DNA from: Novispirillum itersonii subsp. itersonii ATCC 12639 | Lineage (GTDB): Bacteria; Pseudomonadota; Alphaproteobacteria; Rhodospirillales; Rhodospirillaceae | Assembly (NCBI RefSeq): GCF_000381985.1 | Contig: NZ_KB907337.1 | Span: 137,697-201,696, forward strand | DNA length: 64,000 bases | Direction of reading: 5' to 3' | Shown: positions 55,246 to 64,000 of the stretch, piece after piece | Layout: every line of letters begins with the position of its first letter | Position numbering within the stretch: position 1 is the first letter of the stretch | The notes under the pieces: model-generated | The model's database searches: none | Told to the model about the DNA's origin: nothing | Seen by the model: the letters and a program-made list of their open reading frames with translations, nothing else | Made by a program: the position numbers and the translations under genes

Positions 55246-57000
55246 TCAGTAGCGGCTGACCAGTGTCCGTTCCAGCCCGCTGCGGTCCGGCAGCGGAGCC
55301 AGACGGAAGTTGAACACGTCAGGCATCGGACGGCCGAAGAAATACCCTTGCCCGAACTGGACCCCGACATCATTCAGCAGCCACATGGTACGGGCATCTT
55401 CAACCATTTCACCGATGCTCTGGATGCCCATATCGGTGGCCAGCTGTGCCATTGCTTTCAGGAAAGGGATGCCGTAGCGGGTGTTGAAGGCATCGCGGAT
55501 ATAGCTGCCGTCGATCTTTACAAAGTCAACCTGCAGTGCCTTCAGATACTGAAAAGCGGCAGCCCCGGCCCCGAAATCGTCAATCGAGATCTTACAGCCG
55601 AAGGAGCGCAGTTTCTGCAGAATGCGGTTTGCGGCTTCCAGATCCTTCAGTTCTGACGATTCTGTCACCTCAAACATCAGGCGGGGCAGCACATCGCGGT
55701 TTTCTGCCAGCATCAGCAAAAGCTGCTGTACAAAGCCGTCATTACTGAGGGATTTACCGGACAGATTGACGGCAACCGATGCCCGTGGCTGCAGCTTCCG
55801 GCTTTCTTTCAGCATGAAGATGGATTTGCGCACCACCATCAGGTCAAATTCGTTGACCACGCCGAACTCTTCGGCGAAGCCGATAAAGCGGGCCGGCAGG
55901 AACAGTTTGTCGCCCTGCACCATACGGGCCAGTGCCTCGTAATGATGGACGCCCCACGCCTTCAGGTCGATGATCGGCTGCAACACCAGCACAAAATTGT
56001 CAGAGGTCAGGGTCTGCCGGAAGGCGTTGACCTTGGTCAGCGTTTCGTTGATGGCTTCGGTATAGCTGTCTTTGATCGAACGGATGGCGAAATCTTCGCC
56101 CCCTTCCTCGACAAAGCGGTTGATCGTGTAGACCAGCGCCTTGGAAATATCTTCCGCCGTCAGGCTGTCAGCACTGAGATCAAGCGTTGAGGCGTTGACC
56201 TGAATCCCTTCTCCCGCAGGGTCAAACAGCGAGGCAATCTCAGAAATGCGGGAGGTCACCTGTTCCGGCTGCAGGTTTTTGTCGTGAATGACCCCGTATT
56301 TACCGTTTTCCAGCACGCCGACGGAGTTGCCGCCCACCGACCAGGCGCGCAGATAGGATTCCACGCCTTCGATAAACTGTTCAACGGCTTCAGGGTCGAG
56401 GCGGTCTTTGATCGAGTTCTCGTCGAAGTCGATCAAGGTCATCCGCACATCTTCACCGAACCGCTCAGCATCTTCCAGCCGCCGCGCGGCCAGACGGGCG
56501 AATTCGTCCCCGTTCTGGGGGATTGGTTCGGGAATGGTGGTCGGGGCCTGATCGCCCTTGGTGCCGCCACCGTCGCGGCCGGTGTAGTCGCCCCGCTGGG
56601 CCCGGCTGAGGGTGAGGAATGTGGTGCCGGGCCGTTCGGGGAACGTGATCCCGCTGAGGATGCCGCGGAAGGGCTCGTTTTTACGCAGGAAGTGCAGGCG
56701 GGTGCGCTCCATGCGCCCGGCATTCTGGATCCGCCGCATCAGTTCCTGAAGGGTCACACGGTCGCCGGGGGCAACCAGAGCGTCGATCTGCAGCCCGACC
56801 AGTCTGTCGCTGCTGACCCCGAGGAGATGTTCGGCGGTGCCTGCGGAATAGGTGATCCGGTATTCGGAATCGAGTTCCATCAGCACTTCTGCCCCGGCGA
56901 AGGCAAAAGCGATGAAACGGTCCCTCTGTTCTCTCAGACGGGTCACCTGATCGATCGGCTGCGCCATACTGCTTGTCATCCCCACGCGGATCGCACTCAT
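55246..57000 (-). CDS. PAS / degenerate GGDEF / EAL-domain protein (probable c-di-GMP phosphodiesterase or effector)
   Basis: 584 residues. Residues about 25-135 look like a PAS sensor (MELDSEYRITYSAGTAEHLL). Residues about 165-300 resemble a GGDEF fold whose signature is lost (ENGKYGVI at the GGDEF position). Residues about 325-575 are an EAL domain with E355-A-L, N412, E444, D474-D475, K495, E531/E534 and Q551. The loop-6 segment reads DDFGAGAAAF and the usual AEGVE reads GEMVE, so metal ligands are largely kept but the surroundings are altered. It could hydrolyse or only bind c-di-GMP. No membrane segment. It is unlinked to flagellar genes except motAB 6 kb away. Confidence 0.88.
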   Translation of the reverse strand: MSAIRVGMTSSMAQPIDQVTRLREQRDRFIAFAFAGAEVLMELDSEYRITYSAGTAEHLLGVSSDRLVGLQIDALVAPGDRVTLQELMRRIQNAGRMERTRLHFLRKNEPFRGILSGITFPERPGTTFLTLSRAQRGDYTGRDGGGTKGDQAPTTIPEPIPQNGDEFARLAARRLEDAERFGEDVRMTLIDFDENSIKDRLDPEAVEQFIEGVESYLRAWSVGGNSVGVLENGKYGVIHDKNLQPEQVTSRISEIASLFDPAGEGIQVNASTLDLSADSLTAEDISKALVYTINRFVEEGGEDFAIRSIKDSYTEAINETLTKVNAFRQTLTSDNFVLVLQPIIDLKAWGVHHYEALARMVQGDKLFLPARFIGFAEEFGVVNEFDLMVVRKSIFMLKESRKLQPRASVAVNLSGKSLSNDGFVQQLLLMLAENRDVLPRLMFEVTESSELKDLEAANRILQKLRSFGCKISIDDFGAGAAAFQYLKALQVDFVKIDGSYIRDAFNTRYGIPFLKAMAQLATDMGIQSIGEMVEDARTMWLLNDVGVQFGQGYFFGRPMPDVFNFRLAPLPDRSGLERTLVSRY

Positions 57001-57116
57001 TACCCCGATAATACACCGGGTTATTCAAACGCACAAAACAGTCTGCACGATAGCGGTGGGAAAGATGGATAAGCAATGATCCGTATGGCCTACACCGCCT
57101 AAGCGGGATGGCTGAG

Positions 57117-58097
57117 TTATAAAGCGTTCGTCGGGGATCTGCCCGAGAGATCTGATTGTATACTATCAATAACGCAGGCGCCCATCGCCACGCGGGTTTC
57201 CACCGTGGCGCTGCCCAGATGGGGCAGGAGGAAGGTGTTGGACAGCCCCCGGTAGTCCGGGTGCAGGTCCGGCTCCCCGGCGAACACGTCCAGCCCGGCA
57301 GCGGCGAGGCGGCCGCTGCGAAGTGCGGTGATCAGATCGGCATCGTTGACCACGGCCCCACGGGCGGTATTGACCACGATAGCCCCCGGTGGCAGGCGCT
57401 CAATCCGGTCGCGATCCAGAAAGCCGGTGGTTTCCGCCGTCGCCGGGCAATGCAGGGACAGCACATCGGAGACTGTGAGCAGGCTATCGGCGGTCGGATG
57501 GAAAACGGCCCCCTGTTCCTGATCCGGGGGAAGGCGGCTGCGGTTGTGGTAATGGATTTCCATGCCAAAGGCGCGGGCCCTGACGGCCACAGCCTGCCCG
57601 ATCCGCCCCATGCCGAGGATGCCAAGCCGCCTGCCCCCCAGATGGGTGCCCATCATGTGGGTGGGGCGCCAGCCGGTCCAGCTGGCGCTGCGGATTTCGC
57701 GTTCTCCTTCCGATGCGCGGCGGGCGGCACCAAGGATCAGCAGCAGAGCAATGTCGGCGGTGGCATCTGTCAGAACGCCGGGGGTGTTGGTGACGGTCAG
57801 CCCCCGGGCTTTCGCGGCGGCAATATCGATATGGTCGTACCCGACAGAGAAGGTGGCGATCAGCCGCAGGCTGTCCGGCAGGGTGCTGATCGTCTCCGCA
57901 CTCAGGCGGTCTGTCGGCGTCACCACCAGCGCCACCGCCCGGTTCCGGTCGCAGCGGCTGACCAGTTCGGCTGCGGGCAGGGGGGTGTCATCGGTATTGG
58001 TGATAACGGTGTACTGACCGGTCAGCTCTGCTTCTGTCGCCGGGGGCAGGCGGCGGCTTAAAACAATAACCGGCCGGGCGGGCTGTGCTGCTGTCAT
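57117..58097 (-). CDS. D-2-hydroxyacid dehydrogenase (glyoxylate/hydroxypyruvate reductase-like)
   Basis: 326 residues of the D-isomer hydroxyacid dehydrogenase family: SVGYDHIDIAAAKARGLTVT, the NAD-binding LGILGMGRIGQAVAVRARAFG, VVNTARGAVVND with the substrate-binding Arg, GLDVFAGEP with the catalytic Glu, and LLPHLGSAT with the catalytic His. It resembles GyaR/GRHPR enzymes that reduce glyoxylate or hydroxypyruvate. It overlaps the upstream amidohydrolase gene by 4 bp, so the two are translated together. Confidence 0.92.
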   Translation of the reverse strand: MTAAQPARPVIVLSRRLPPATEAELTGQYTVITNTDDTPLPAAELVSRCDRNRAVALVVTPTDRLSAETISTLPDSLRLIATFSVGYDHIDIAAAKARGLTVTNTPGVLTDATADIALLLILGAARRASEGEREIRSASWTGWRPTHMMGTHLGGRRLGILGMGRIGQAVAVRARAFGMEIHYHNRSRLPPDQEQGAVFHPTADSLLTVSDVLSLHCPATAETTGFLDRDRIERLPPGAIVVNTARGAVVNDADLITALRSGRLAAAGLDVFAGEPDLHPDYRGLSNTFLLPHLGSATVETRVAMGACVIDSIQSDLSGRSPTNAL

Positions 58098-59266
58098 TTC
58101 GGCAATGCTCTCTCGACCACCCGCACGAACAGGCTGGCTCCGCCGGGCAGGATGGCGTCGTTGAAGTCATAGAACGGATTGTGCAGGCCGCTGCATCCGT
58201 GTGGCCCACCGTGGCCGTTACCGATATAGGCATAGCAGCCCGGCACCTGTTGCAGATAATAGCTGAAGTCTTCGGCAAACATCGCCGGGGCCTGCACCTG
58301 CACCTGTTCCGGCCCGAACACATCGACGGCGGCCTCGCGGACCAGTGCGGCCGGGCCGTCCCAGTTTACGGTCGGCGGATAGCCGGTGATATACTGCACA
58401 TCGACGTCAACGTTATAGGTGGCGGCGATCCCGGCAGCGATGGCGCGCATCCGCTGTTCCGTTGCCTGCCCGACGGTGCTGTCAAAGTGGCGGACGGTCC
58501 CGGCAAGCCATGCACTGTCGGGGATGACATTGCCGGTGTCTCCGGCATGAAACTGGGTGACGGAAACCACCAGCGTATCCGTCGGTTTGGTATTCCGCGA
58601 CGCAATGGTCTGCAGGGCCGTCACCAGCGCCGTGCCGGCGACGATGGGGTCACGCACCAGATGCGGGGCGGCGGCGTGGCCGCCATGACCGGTGACGGTG
58701 ATGGTGAAGCGGTCGGCGGCGGCCATCACCGGGCCGGGGGCAACGGCAAACGCCCCGGCATCAATGCCCGGCATATTGTGCATGCCGTAGATGGCCTCGA
58801 CCGGCCAGCGGGTGAACAGGCCATCGTCGATCATCGCCTTGGCCCCGGCCCGGCCTTCCTCAGCGGGCTGGAACACCAGCACCACCTGCCCCCGGAAGGG
58901 CCGCGCTTCGCACAGATAGCGGGCCGCCCCCAGCAGCATGGCGGTGTGGCCATCGTGGCCGCAGGCGTGCATCTTACCGGCGTGGACCGATTTATAGGTA
59001 CGGTCTTCGGCCATTTCCTCGATCGGCAGGGCGTCCATATCGGCCCGCAGGGCGATGGACGGCCCATCGCCGTTGCGGATCACCCCGACCACCCCCGTAC
59101 CGCCGACCCCTTCGGTCACCTCATCAACCCCGAATTCCCGCAGCAGGGCAGCAACCCGCGCAGCGGTCCGGTGTTCCTCGTAGGCCAGCTCGGGGTGCTG
59201 ATGGATGTCGTGACGCCACGCTTCCATCTCCGGGCTGAAGGCGGCAATGCGGTTGATAACGGCCAT
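58094..59266 (-). CDS. M20-family amidohydrolase (hippurate hydrolase / aminoacylase-like)
   Basis: 390 residues. DIHQHPELAYEEHRTA, the metal-binding HACGHDGHTAMLLGAARYL, the general-base region FQPAEEGRAGAKAMI, and MFAEDFSYYLQQVPGCYAYIG define the M20D subfamily (amidohydrolase/HipO). It would cleave N-acyl amino acids in the cytoplasm. It is first in a two-gene operon with the hydroxyacid dehydrogenase and divergent from the MFS transporter, which may import its substrate. Confidence 0.93.
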   Translation of the reverse strand: MAVINRIAAFSPEMEAWRHDIHQHPELAYEEHRTAARVAALLREFGVDEVTEGVGGTGVVGVIRNGDGPSIALRADMDALPIEEMAEDRTYKSVHAGKMHACGHDGHTAMLLGAARYLCEARPFRGQVVLVFQPAEEGRAGAKAMIDDGLFTRWPVEAIYGMHNMPGIDAGAFAVAPGPVMAAADRFTITVTGHGGHAAAPHLVRDPIVAGTALVTALQTIASRNTKPTDTLVVSVTQFHAGDTGNVIPDSAWLAGTVRHFDSTVGQATEQRMRAIAAGIAATYNVDVDVQYITGYPPTVNWDGPAALVREAAVDVFGPEQVQVQAPAMFAEDFSYYLQQVPGCYAYIGNGHGGPHGCSGLHNPFYDFNDAILPGGASLFVRVVERALPK

Positions 59267-59489
59267 GGGTTCCGTCCTGAACGCAAAAACGTCAAAAAAT
59301 TAAGGGCTTTACGGAGGGTAAAGCCAGCGTGTCCAAAGTCTAAAGGTGGGGTTCGGAAAGCGAAAGTCAAAAAAATGTCACTCGGCAGGCAGGACCGGGG
59401 GTGTTGCCCTTGTCCGGCAGTGTGGAGGCGGGTAAGTACGGAGGAGGAAACCGCCGGGCACCGACGGGATGAGGGACAAGAGGAAGAGG

Positions 59490-60779
59490 ATGGCGGTGCC
59501 GAACAAGGGCTCAGCCCGGGATGCCGGGCGGGAAACCGCCGCCGCCGGGGGGCCGTCGCCGTGGCTGGTGCTGGCGGTGACCACCGTGATGCAGGCCCTT
59601 ATTTCGGGTGCCGCGCTGACCCCGCCGGTGTTTGCCACCAAGGCGGCGGCGGATATCGGCTTTGATTCGGCATTGGTTGGGTTTTATACGTCTTTGGTCT
59701 ATCTGGGGGCGATGCTGGCAACGCTGTTTGCCGGGTCTGTTGTCAGCACCGTGGGGGCCATGCGGGTCAGCCAGATCTGCCTGTTGCTGTCCGGGGCCGG
59801 ACTATGGGGGCTGGCGAGCGGGCTGGCTGTTCCGGCGGTGATCGCGGCGTTGGTCATTGGGTTTGGTTATGGTCCGGCAACGCCCGCCAGCTCCCACATG
59901 CTGGCGCGGACGACCCCGCCGGAGCGGCGCGGTCTGATTTTTTCGATCAAGCAGACCGGGGTGCCTTTGGGTGGGGTTCTGGCGGGAACGGCGGTGCCGT
60001 GGCTGGTGTTGTCCCTGGGGTGGCAGGCGGCGGCGGGGGTGATCGGGGCTGCTGCTGTGGTTCTGGCTGTCTTGGTACAGCCGCTGCGCCCCCCGCTGGA
60101 CCGGGAGCGGCAGCGGAAAGCCGGGGCACTGTTCCGGCGCAGCGGATGGGCCGCGCCGCTGCTGCTGGTCTGGGGCCGCCGGGATCTGAGGATGATGGCG
60201 CTGGCCTCGTTCTGTTTTGCGGCGGTACAGCTGTCTTTTTCTGCGTATCTGGTGACCTATCTGGTTGACCGGATCGGGTATCCGCTGATCGTTGCCGGGG
60301 GTATTTTTGCTGCGGCGCAGGTGGCGGGCAGTGTTGGCCGGATTGTATGGGGTGCTCTTGCAGACCATTGGTTTGGCGCCCGAAAAATGCTAACAATTTT
60401 ATCTATTGTGATGACCGTCACAGCGTCAGGATGTGCTTTCTTTTCCAGTGAGTGGCCTGTTTTTGCAGTCAGTCTGGTGGCGTTGACCTTCGGGGCGTCG
60501 GCCATTGGCTGGAACGGGGTTTTTCTGGCAGAGGTTGCCCATCTTACCGGCCCGGCTGATGCGGCAAGGGCCACCGGAGGGGCTCTGGCCTTCACCTATG
60601 CCGGGGTTGTCTGCGGTCCGTCGCTGTTCGGGGTGATGATCAGTCTGACGGGCGGGTATGTACCGGCGTTTCTGTCCAGTGCCGTGGTGGCGGCGCTTGG
60701 TGGGCTGCTGGTGTTGATGGTACGGTCTGGAAAGAGCTCCGGCGCCGCAGGAGATGGACACAACAGGAAAGCAGGCTGA
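59490..60779 (+). CDS. MFS transporter
   Basis: 429 residues, 12 predicted helices with a hydrophilic loop after helix 6 (PLRPPLDRERQRKAG). The MFS motif between helices 2 and 3 is weak (FAGSVVSTVGAMRVSQI), and PPERRGLIFSIKQTGVPLGG lies in the helix 4-5 region. It is probably an importer of a small anion or metabolite; the substrate is unknown. The frame begins at ATG 59469; ATG 59490 behind AGAGGAAG was chosen. It ends 5 bp before the next gene. Confidence 0.9.
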   Translation: MAVPNKGSARDAGRETAAAGGPSPWLVLAVTTVMQALISGAALTPPVFATKAAADIGFDSALVGFYTSLVYLGAMLATLFAGSVVSTVGAMRVSQICLLLSGAGLWGLASGLAVPAVIAALVIGFGYGPATPASSHMLARTTPPERRGLIFSIKQTGVPLGGVLAGTAVPWLVLSLGWQAAAGVIGAAAVVLAVLVQPLRPPLDRERQRKAGALFRRSGWAAPLLLVWGRRDLRMMALASFCFAAVQLSFSAYLVTYLVDRIGYPLIVAGGIFAAAQVAGSVGRIVWGALADHWFGARKMLTILSIVMTVTASGCAFFSSEWPVFAVSLVALTFGASAIGWNGVFLAEVAHLTGPADAARATGGALAFTYAGVVCGPSLFGVMISLTGGYVPAFLSSAVVAALGGLLVLMVRSGKSSGAAGDGHNRKAG

Positions 60780-60784
60780 CTGCG

Positions 60785-61540
60785 ATGATGCTGGTTCTGA
60801 GCACTGATTTTGGTCTTGAAGGCCCCTATCTGGGGCAGGTGCGGGCTGTTCTGGCGGCCAAGGCGCCGGGTATTCCGGTGATTGACCTGTTTGCGGATCT
60901 GCCGACCTATCAGCCGCGGGCTGCCAGCTTTCTGCTGCCGGCTTATACCCGCAATCCGTTCCCGGTCGGGACGGTTCACGTCTGCGTCGTTGATCCGGGT
61001 GTAGGGACCGAGCGCCGGGCAGTGATCGCCCGGGTTGACGGGCGCTGGTATGTTGCCCCGGATAACGGCCTGCTGCATGCGGTGATCGCCACCGCCCAGC
61101 GGGCTGAGGCGTGGGAGGTGCTGTGGCGGCCGGAACAGGCCAGCCCCTCTTTCCATGGCCGTGATATTTTCGCCCCGGTGGCAGCGGCTTTGGCCTGCGG
61201 TGTCAAGCCGGGGCAGGCAAATCCGCTGCAGGTGGCGGCGATTGATCCGCAGTCCCTGTGCAATCCGGATTGGTCGACCCGGCTGGCGGAGGTCATCTAC
61301 TTTGACCGCTTTGGCAATGCGATGACCGGCCTGCGCGGGGATAGCTGCGCACCGGACCGGGTTCTCTCGATCCGTGGGCGGTCGCTGCCCTTTGCCCGGA
61401 CCTTCGGGCTGGTCCCGCCGGGGCAGCCGTTCTGGTATGTCAATTCCAACGGTCTGGTGGAAATTGCCGTCAACGGTGGCTCAGCGCGGGATTCGCTGGG
61501 GCTGGTGGTCGGTGACCGGATTGATTGGAAAAGTACATAA
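60785..61540 (+). CDS. SAM hydroxide adenosyltransferase (DUF62 / chlorinase-fluorinase family)
   Basis: 251 residues with LSTDFGLEGPYLGQVRAVL, VCVVDPGVGTERRAV, FHGRDIFAPVAAALA, DRFGNAMTGL and WYVNSNGLVEIAVNGGSARD, the signatures of the DUF62 family. Typical bacterial members hydrolyse S-adenosylmethionine to adenosine and methionine, while rare relatives halogenate. The halogenase-specific loop is not evident. It follows the MFS gene by 5 bp and is probably co-transcribed with it. Confidence 0.9.
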   Translation: MMLVLSTDFGLEGPYLGQVRAVLAAKAPGIPVIDLFADLPTYQPRAASFLLPAYTRNPFPVGTVHVCVVDPGVGTERRAVIARVDGRWYVAPDNGLLHAVIATAQRAEAWEVLWRPEQASPSFHGRDIFAPVAAALACGVKPGQANPLQVAAIDPQSLCNPDWSTRLAEVIYFDRFGNAMTGLRGDSCAPDRVLSIRGRSLPFARTFGLVPPGQPFWYVNSNGLVEIAVNGGSARDSLGLVVGDRIDWKST

Positions 61541-61644
61541 AATTTGATATGTGATGGTTTTGCTTTCTAAATAATTCCAGAGAGCAGTTAATGGTTTTCT
61601 GACGGTCGGGGTGGGCCGTCTCCTTTGGTCTCGGGGTAGGTGAC

Positions 61645-62469
61645 ATGGCATTCAAGGTCAAGTTCTGGGGGGTCCGTGGCAGCATCGCCTGTCCTTCGCC
61701 GAATCATGTGGTGTATGGGGGCAATACCTCCTGCATCGAAGTGACAGCCGGCGACGTGCACCTGATTCTTGACGCCGGAACCGGGATTCGGGGGCTGGGC
61801 AATGAGTTTATCCGGCAGGGCCGGACCAACAGCGCGCTGCTGCTGACCCATACCCACTGGGATCACATCAACGGCTTCCCCTTCTTCTCACCGATTTTCT
61901 GCCAGCCGATGACCCTTGATATCTATGCGGGCCATCTGTCTGACTGTGGCGGTATTCAGCAGGTCTTTGCCAGTCAGATGGCGACCCCGATGTTCCCGGT
62001 GCCTCTGGAAGCCTTGCAGGCGACCCTGCGGTTCGTCGATTTCCGTTCCGGTGAGACCCTGCGGTTTGGCGAGGATGTGGTGGTACAGACCGCCCCGTTG
62101 AATCATCCCAACGGGGCGACCGGCTACCGCATCAATTACAACGGACATTCCGTCTGCCTGATCACGGATACCGAGCATGTGCCGGGGCAGCCGGATCAAC
62201 GGATTCTTGATCTGATTGAGGGGGCTGACCTCGTCATCTACGACAGCACCTATACCGATGATGAGTTTGCGGCCAAGGTCGGCTGGGGGCATTCTACCTG
62301 GCAGGAAGGCGTGCGCCTGTGCCGGGCGGCCAATGTTCACCGGCTGGCAATTTTCCACCATGACCCGGATCATGATGATGAGTTTATGGAGCGGCTGGAG
62401 GATCAGGCCCGGCGGATGTGGGACCGGGCGCTGGTTGCCCGCGACAATATGGAACTGACACTGGACTGA
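61645..62469 (+). CDS. MBL-fold metallo-hydrolase
   Basis: 274 residues. The zinc-binding T68-H-T-H-W-D-H74 motif, a downstream CLITDTEH segment and a late IFHHDPDHDD give a full two-metal set. The N-terminus (KFWGVRGSIACP and YGGNTSCIEV) is typical of the subgroup related to phosphodiesterases and sometimes fused to signalling domains. The substrate is unknown. GGTCTCGGGGTAGGTGAC precedes the ATG without a strong Shine-Dalgarno. It is convergent with motAB. Confidence 0.88.
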   Translation: MAFKVKFWGVRGSIACPSPNHVVYGGNTSCIEVTAGDVHLILDAGTGIRGLGNEFIRQGRTNSALLLTHTHWDHINGFPFFSPIFCQPMTLDIYAGHLSDCGGIQQVFASQMATPMFPVPLEALQATLRFVDFRSGETLRFGEDVVVQTAPLNHPNGATGYRINYNGHSVCLITDTEHVPGQPDQRILDLIEGADLVIYDSTYTDDEFAAKVGWGHSTWQEGVRLCRAANVHRLAIFHHDPDHDDEFMERLEDQARRMWDRALVARDNMELTLD

Positions 62470-62550
62470 GCTGTTCTTTTCCAGAAGTCCGTTCCCGCAG
62501 ATCTTTCCCCCTCTCCGGGGGATTTTTACTCCGCAGGCTTTGTGAATGAA

Positions 62551-62581
62551 AAAACCGCTGCACCGGCAGGGCAGCGGTTTT
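62551..62581. terminator. Bidirectional terminator between the MBL gene and motB
   Basis: AAAACCGCTGC and GCAGCGGTTTT form an 11-bp stem with a 9-nt loop. It lies 33 bp after the motB stop on the minus strand and 81 bp after the MBL gene. Confidence 0.8.
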
Positions 62582-62613
62582 CGTTCTTGTGATGCCGTTC
62601 CGGAAGCCCTGTG

Positions 62614-63282
62614 TCAGCGGGGTTGCAGCCGGACCACCACCCGCCGGTTAATTTCCTGATTCTGCGGCAGCGGGTCGCCATAAGGGCCACGGTTGGGCAC
62701 TTTGGGGGCGGTATCGGCCAGCCCGACAGCCCGCATACGGCTGGGGTTGATGCCCTGATCCTCAAACAGCCGGATGATGCGCGATGCCCGGGCCGCCGAC
62801 AGTTCCCAGTTGCTGGGATATTTCTCGGTGCGGATCGGGGTGTCGTCGGTATGGCCTTCAATGGCGATCTGGAAGCCGTTGAAGCGCTCGGCCTTGATGG
62901 TGTCGGCCAGCTGGATCAGGGTATCCATCGCCTCCGGCCGGAATTCCGCCGATGCCAGCTCGTAGAAAGAGGTTGCGGCCATCTCCAGAGACACCCCGGC
63001 AGAATCTTTGCCGATGCTGATGGCATCGTCGAGCTTCGTGCCCTTCATATTGTCACGGATGGTCTGGCGCAGTTCCTCAATCGGGGTTTCCACTTTGCGG
63101 TCACTGAGGGATTTGGTCATCCCGGCAGAAACCTCTTCATATTTGGCGCTGTCGATTTTTGACATCGACAGCAGCAGGATGAAGAACACCAGAATCAGCG
63201 TCACCATATCGGCGAAGGTCGCCATCCAGCTTTCATCCTCCGGCGGAGGCTTCGGCGGGGCAAGCTTGGTGTTGTCGAACAT
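62614..63282 (-). CDS. motB: Flagellar motor stator protein MotB (PomB-like N-terminus)
   Basis: 222 residues with one transmembrane helix bearing the ion-binding Asp25 (WMATFADMVTLILVFFILLL) and a C-terminal OmpA-type peptidoglycan-binding domain (IEGHTDDTPIRTEKYPSNWE, SRMRAVGLADTAP). The PPPEDESWMATFAD context resembles PomB of sodium-driven motors, but ion choice cannot be fixed from this alone. It follows motA by 23 bp on the same strand. Confidence 0.92.
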   Translation of the reverse strand: MFDNTKLAPPKPPPEDESWMATFADMVTLILVFFILLLSMSKIDSAKYEEVSAGMTKSLSDRKVETPIEELRQTIRDNMKGTKLDDAISIGKDSAGVSLEMAATSFYELASAEFRPEAMDTLIQLADTIKAERFNGFQIAIEGHTDDTPIRTEKYPSNWELSAARASRIIRLFEDQGINPSRMRAVGLADTAPKVPNRGPYGDPLPQNQEINRRVVVRLQPR

Positions 63283-63305
63283 GACGGTCCTCCCTCAGCC
63301 CGGCA

Positions 63306-64000
63306 TCACTTCTGCCGCACTCTGTCGATGCTGAAGTGCAGGGCGGGGTCGAGGAACGCGTTCATCCGGTCCTGAATGTAGCGGGGGCTTTTACGCTCGG
63401 CCAGCAGGGCCAGACCTTCCGCGACCAGATAGTTACGGAAGCGCAGGATTTCTTCCCGCTGCTGCAGCTTGGCGGCAGCGGGCAGCAGCAGAAAGCGCGC
63501 AAACAGAATGCCGTACAGGGTGGTGATCAGGGCCACCGCCATGCCGGGGCCCAGCTTGCTGGGGTCCGCCATGTTGTCGAGCATGATGACCAGGCCGACC
63601 AGCGTGCCGATCATCCCGAAGGCCGGGGCGGTGCCGCCCATGTTGCGCAGGATGTCGGCGATCACCACATTGCGGGTGAAGGTGGTCTCAATAGTGGTCG
63701 AAAGGATTTCACGCACTTCCTGCCCGGTATAGCCGGAAATCACCAGATCAATCCCGAAGCCGACAAAGCGGTCGTCGCGCCGCACCTTATTGGCGTCAGC
63801 CTCCAGCCCCGGCATGCCGGATTTCTGGATGATGTAGCCCCAGCGGATCACCCGGCCCACTTCATGGGTCAGAATCGCCCGGTTGACCTTGCTGACGAAC
63901 AGGATGGACTGCATCCGCCGCAGCGCCAGCAGGACATAGCGGGCCTCGTACGAGACGAAGGTGGCGGCCAGGGTGCCCCCGACAACCATCACGAAACTGG
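63306..64000 (-). CDS. motA: Flagellar motor stator protein MotA/PomA (5' end outside window)
   Basis: About 231 residues are visible and the frame stays open to the right edge, so the N-terminus is missing. MVVGGTLAATFVSYEARYVL is the first-helix end of PomA-like proteins. The cytoplasmic loop contains the conserved basic stretch, and APAFGMIGTLVGLVIMLDNM with GPGMAVALITTLYGIL cover helices 3 and 4. It forms the torque-generating ion channel with MotB. Confidence 0.92.
   Translation of the reverse strand, partial: SFVMVVGGTLAATFVSYEARYVLLALRRMQSILFVSKVNRAILTHEVGRVIRWGYIIQKSGMPGLEADANKVRRDDRFVGFGIDLVISGYTGQEVREILSTTIETTFTRNVVIADILRNMGGTAPAFGMIGTLVGLVIMLDNMADPSKLGPGMAVALITTLYGILFARFLLLPAAAKLQQREEILRFRNYLVAEGLALLAERKSPRYIQDRMNAFLDPALHFSIDRVRQK

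Noticed and set aside
57150-57172. A near Fnr-type sequence, TTGT-N6-TCAA
   Set aside because: It has a mismatch in the core and lies inside the 3' end of the hydroxyacid dehydrogenase gene.

Overview
The window is high-GC DNA from an alphaproteobacterium, most likely Rhodospirillales. Supporting signs are an uninterrupted nuoA-N operon followed by birA, coaX, RNase J and methylmalonyl-CoA epimerase; class I lysyl-tRNA synthetase; a dprA-topA-rnr string; rpmG; and rquA, a rhodoquinone gene best known from Rhodospirillum. No CRISPR array, rRNA, prophage or transposase was recognised. Genus is not decided by the sequence.

Layout. 1-5.1 kb: an SDR/old-yellow-enzyme pair divergent from a LysR regulator, a Crp/Fnr regulator, an unknown gene and an orphan flagellar-rod-like gene. 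5.1-16.8 kb (all minus): rpmG, an S41 protease, rnr, topA, dprA, a two-lobed deaminase-fold protein of unknown role, and ribB under an FMN riboswitch. 16.9-26.2 kb (accessory): a YegD-like Hsp70, L-asparaginase, a compositionally foreign type IIG restriction-modification gene, an FAD amine oxidase and a PucR regulator. 26.2-30.7 kb: two tandem tRNA-Asn genes, a secreted protein behind three palindromes, lysyl-tRNA synthetase, two small unknown genes and slyX.

30.8-50.5 kb is the core. On the minus strand lie a COQ10-like quinone-binding protein, rquA and frdABCD. Divergent from them on the plus strand is the complete 14-gene Complex I operon. Together these encode the expected parts of an anaerobic NADH-to-fumarate chain: Complex I reduces rhodoquinone, RquA makes rhodoquinone from ubiquinone, and fumarate reductase oxidises rhodoquinol. 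The 846-bp divergent region carries a perfect Fnr-family box (TTGA-N6-TCAA) overlapping a candidate nuo promoter. A second perfect box lies just downstream of the Crp/Fnr gene at 2.9 kb.

50.5-64 kb: birA, coaX, rnj and mce continue the nuo direction. Then come a possible structured RNA, a secreted protein, a PAS/degenerate-GGDEF/EAL protein, a hydroxyacid dehydrogenase with an M20 amidohydrolase, an MFS transporter, a SAM hydroxide adenosyltransferase, an MBL hydrolase, and flagellar stator genes motB and motA (motA runs off the window). All calls rest on reading the sequence by eye; no database search was run.
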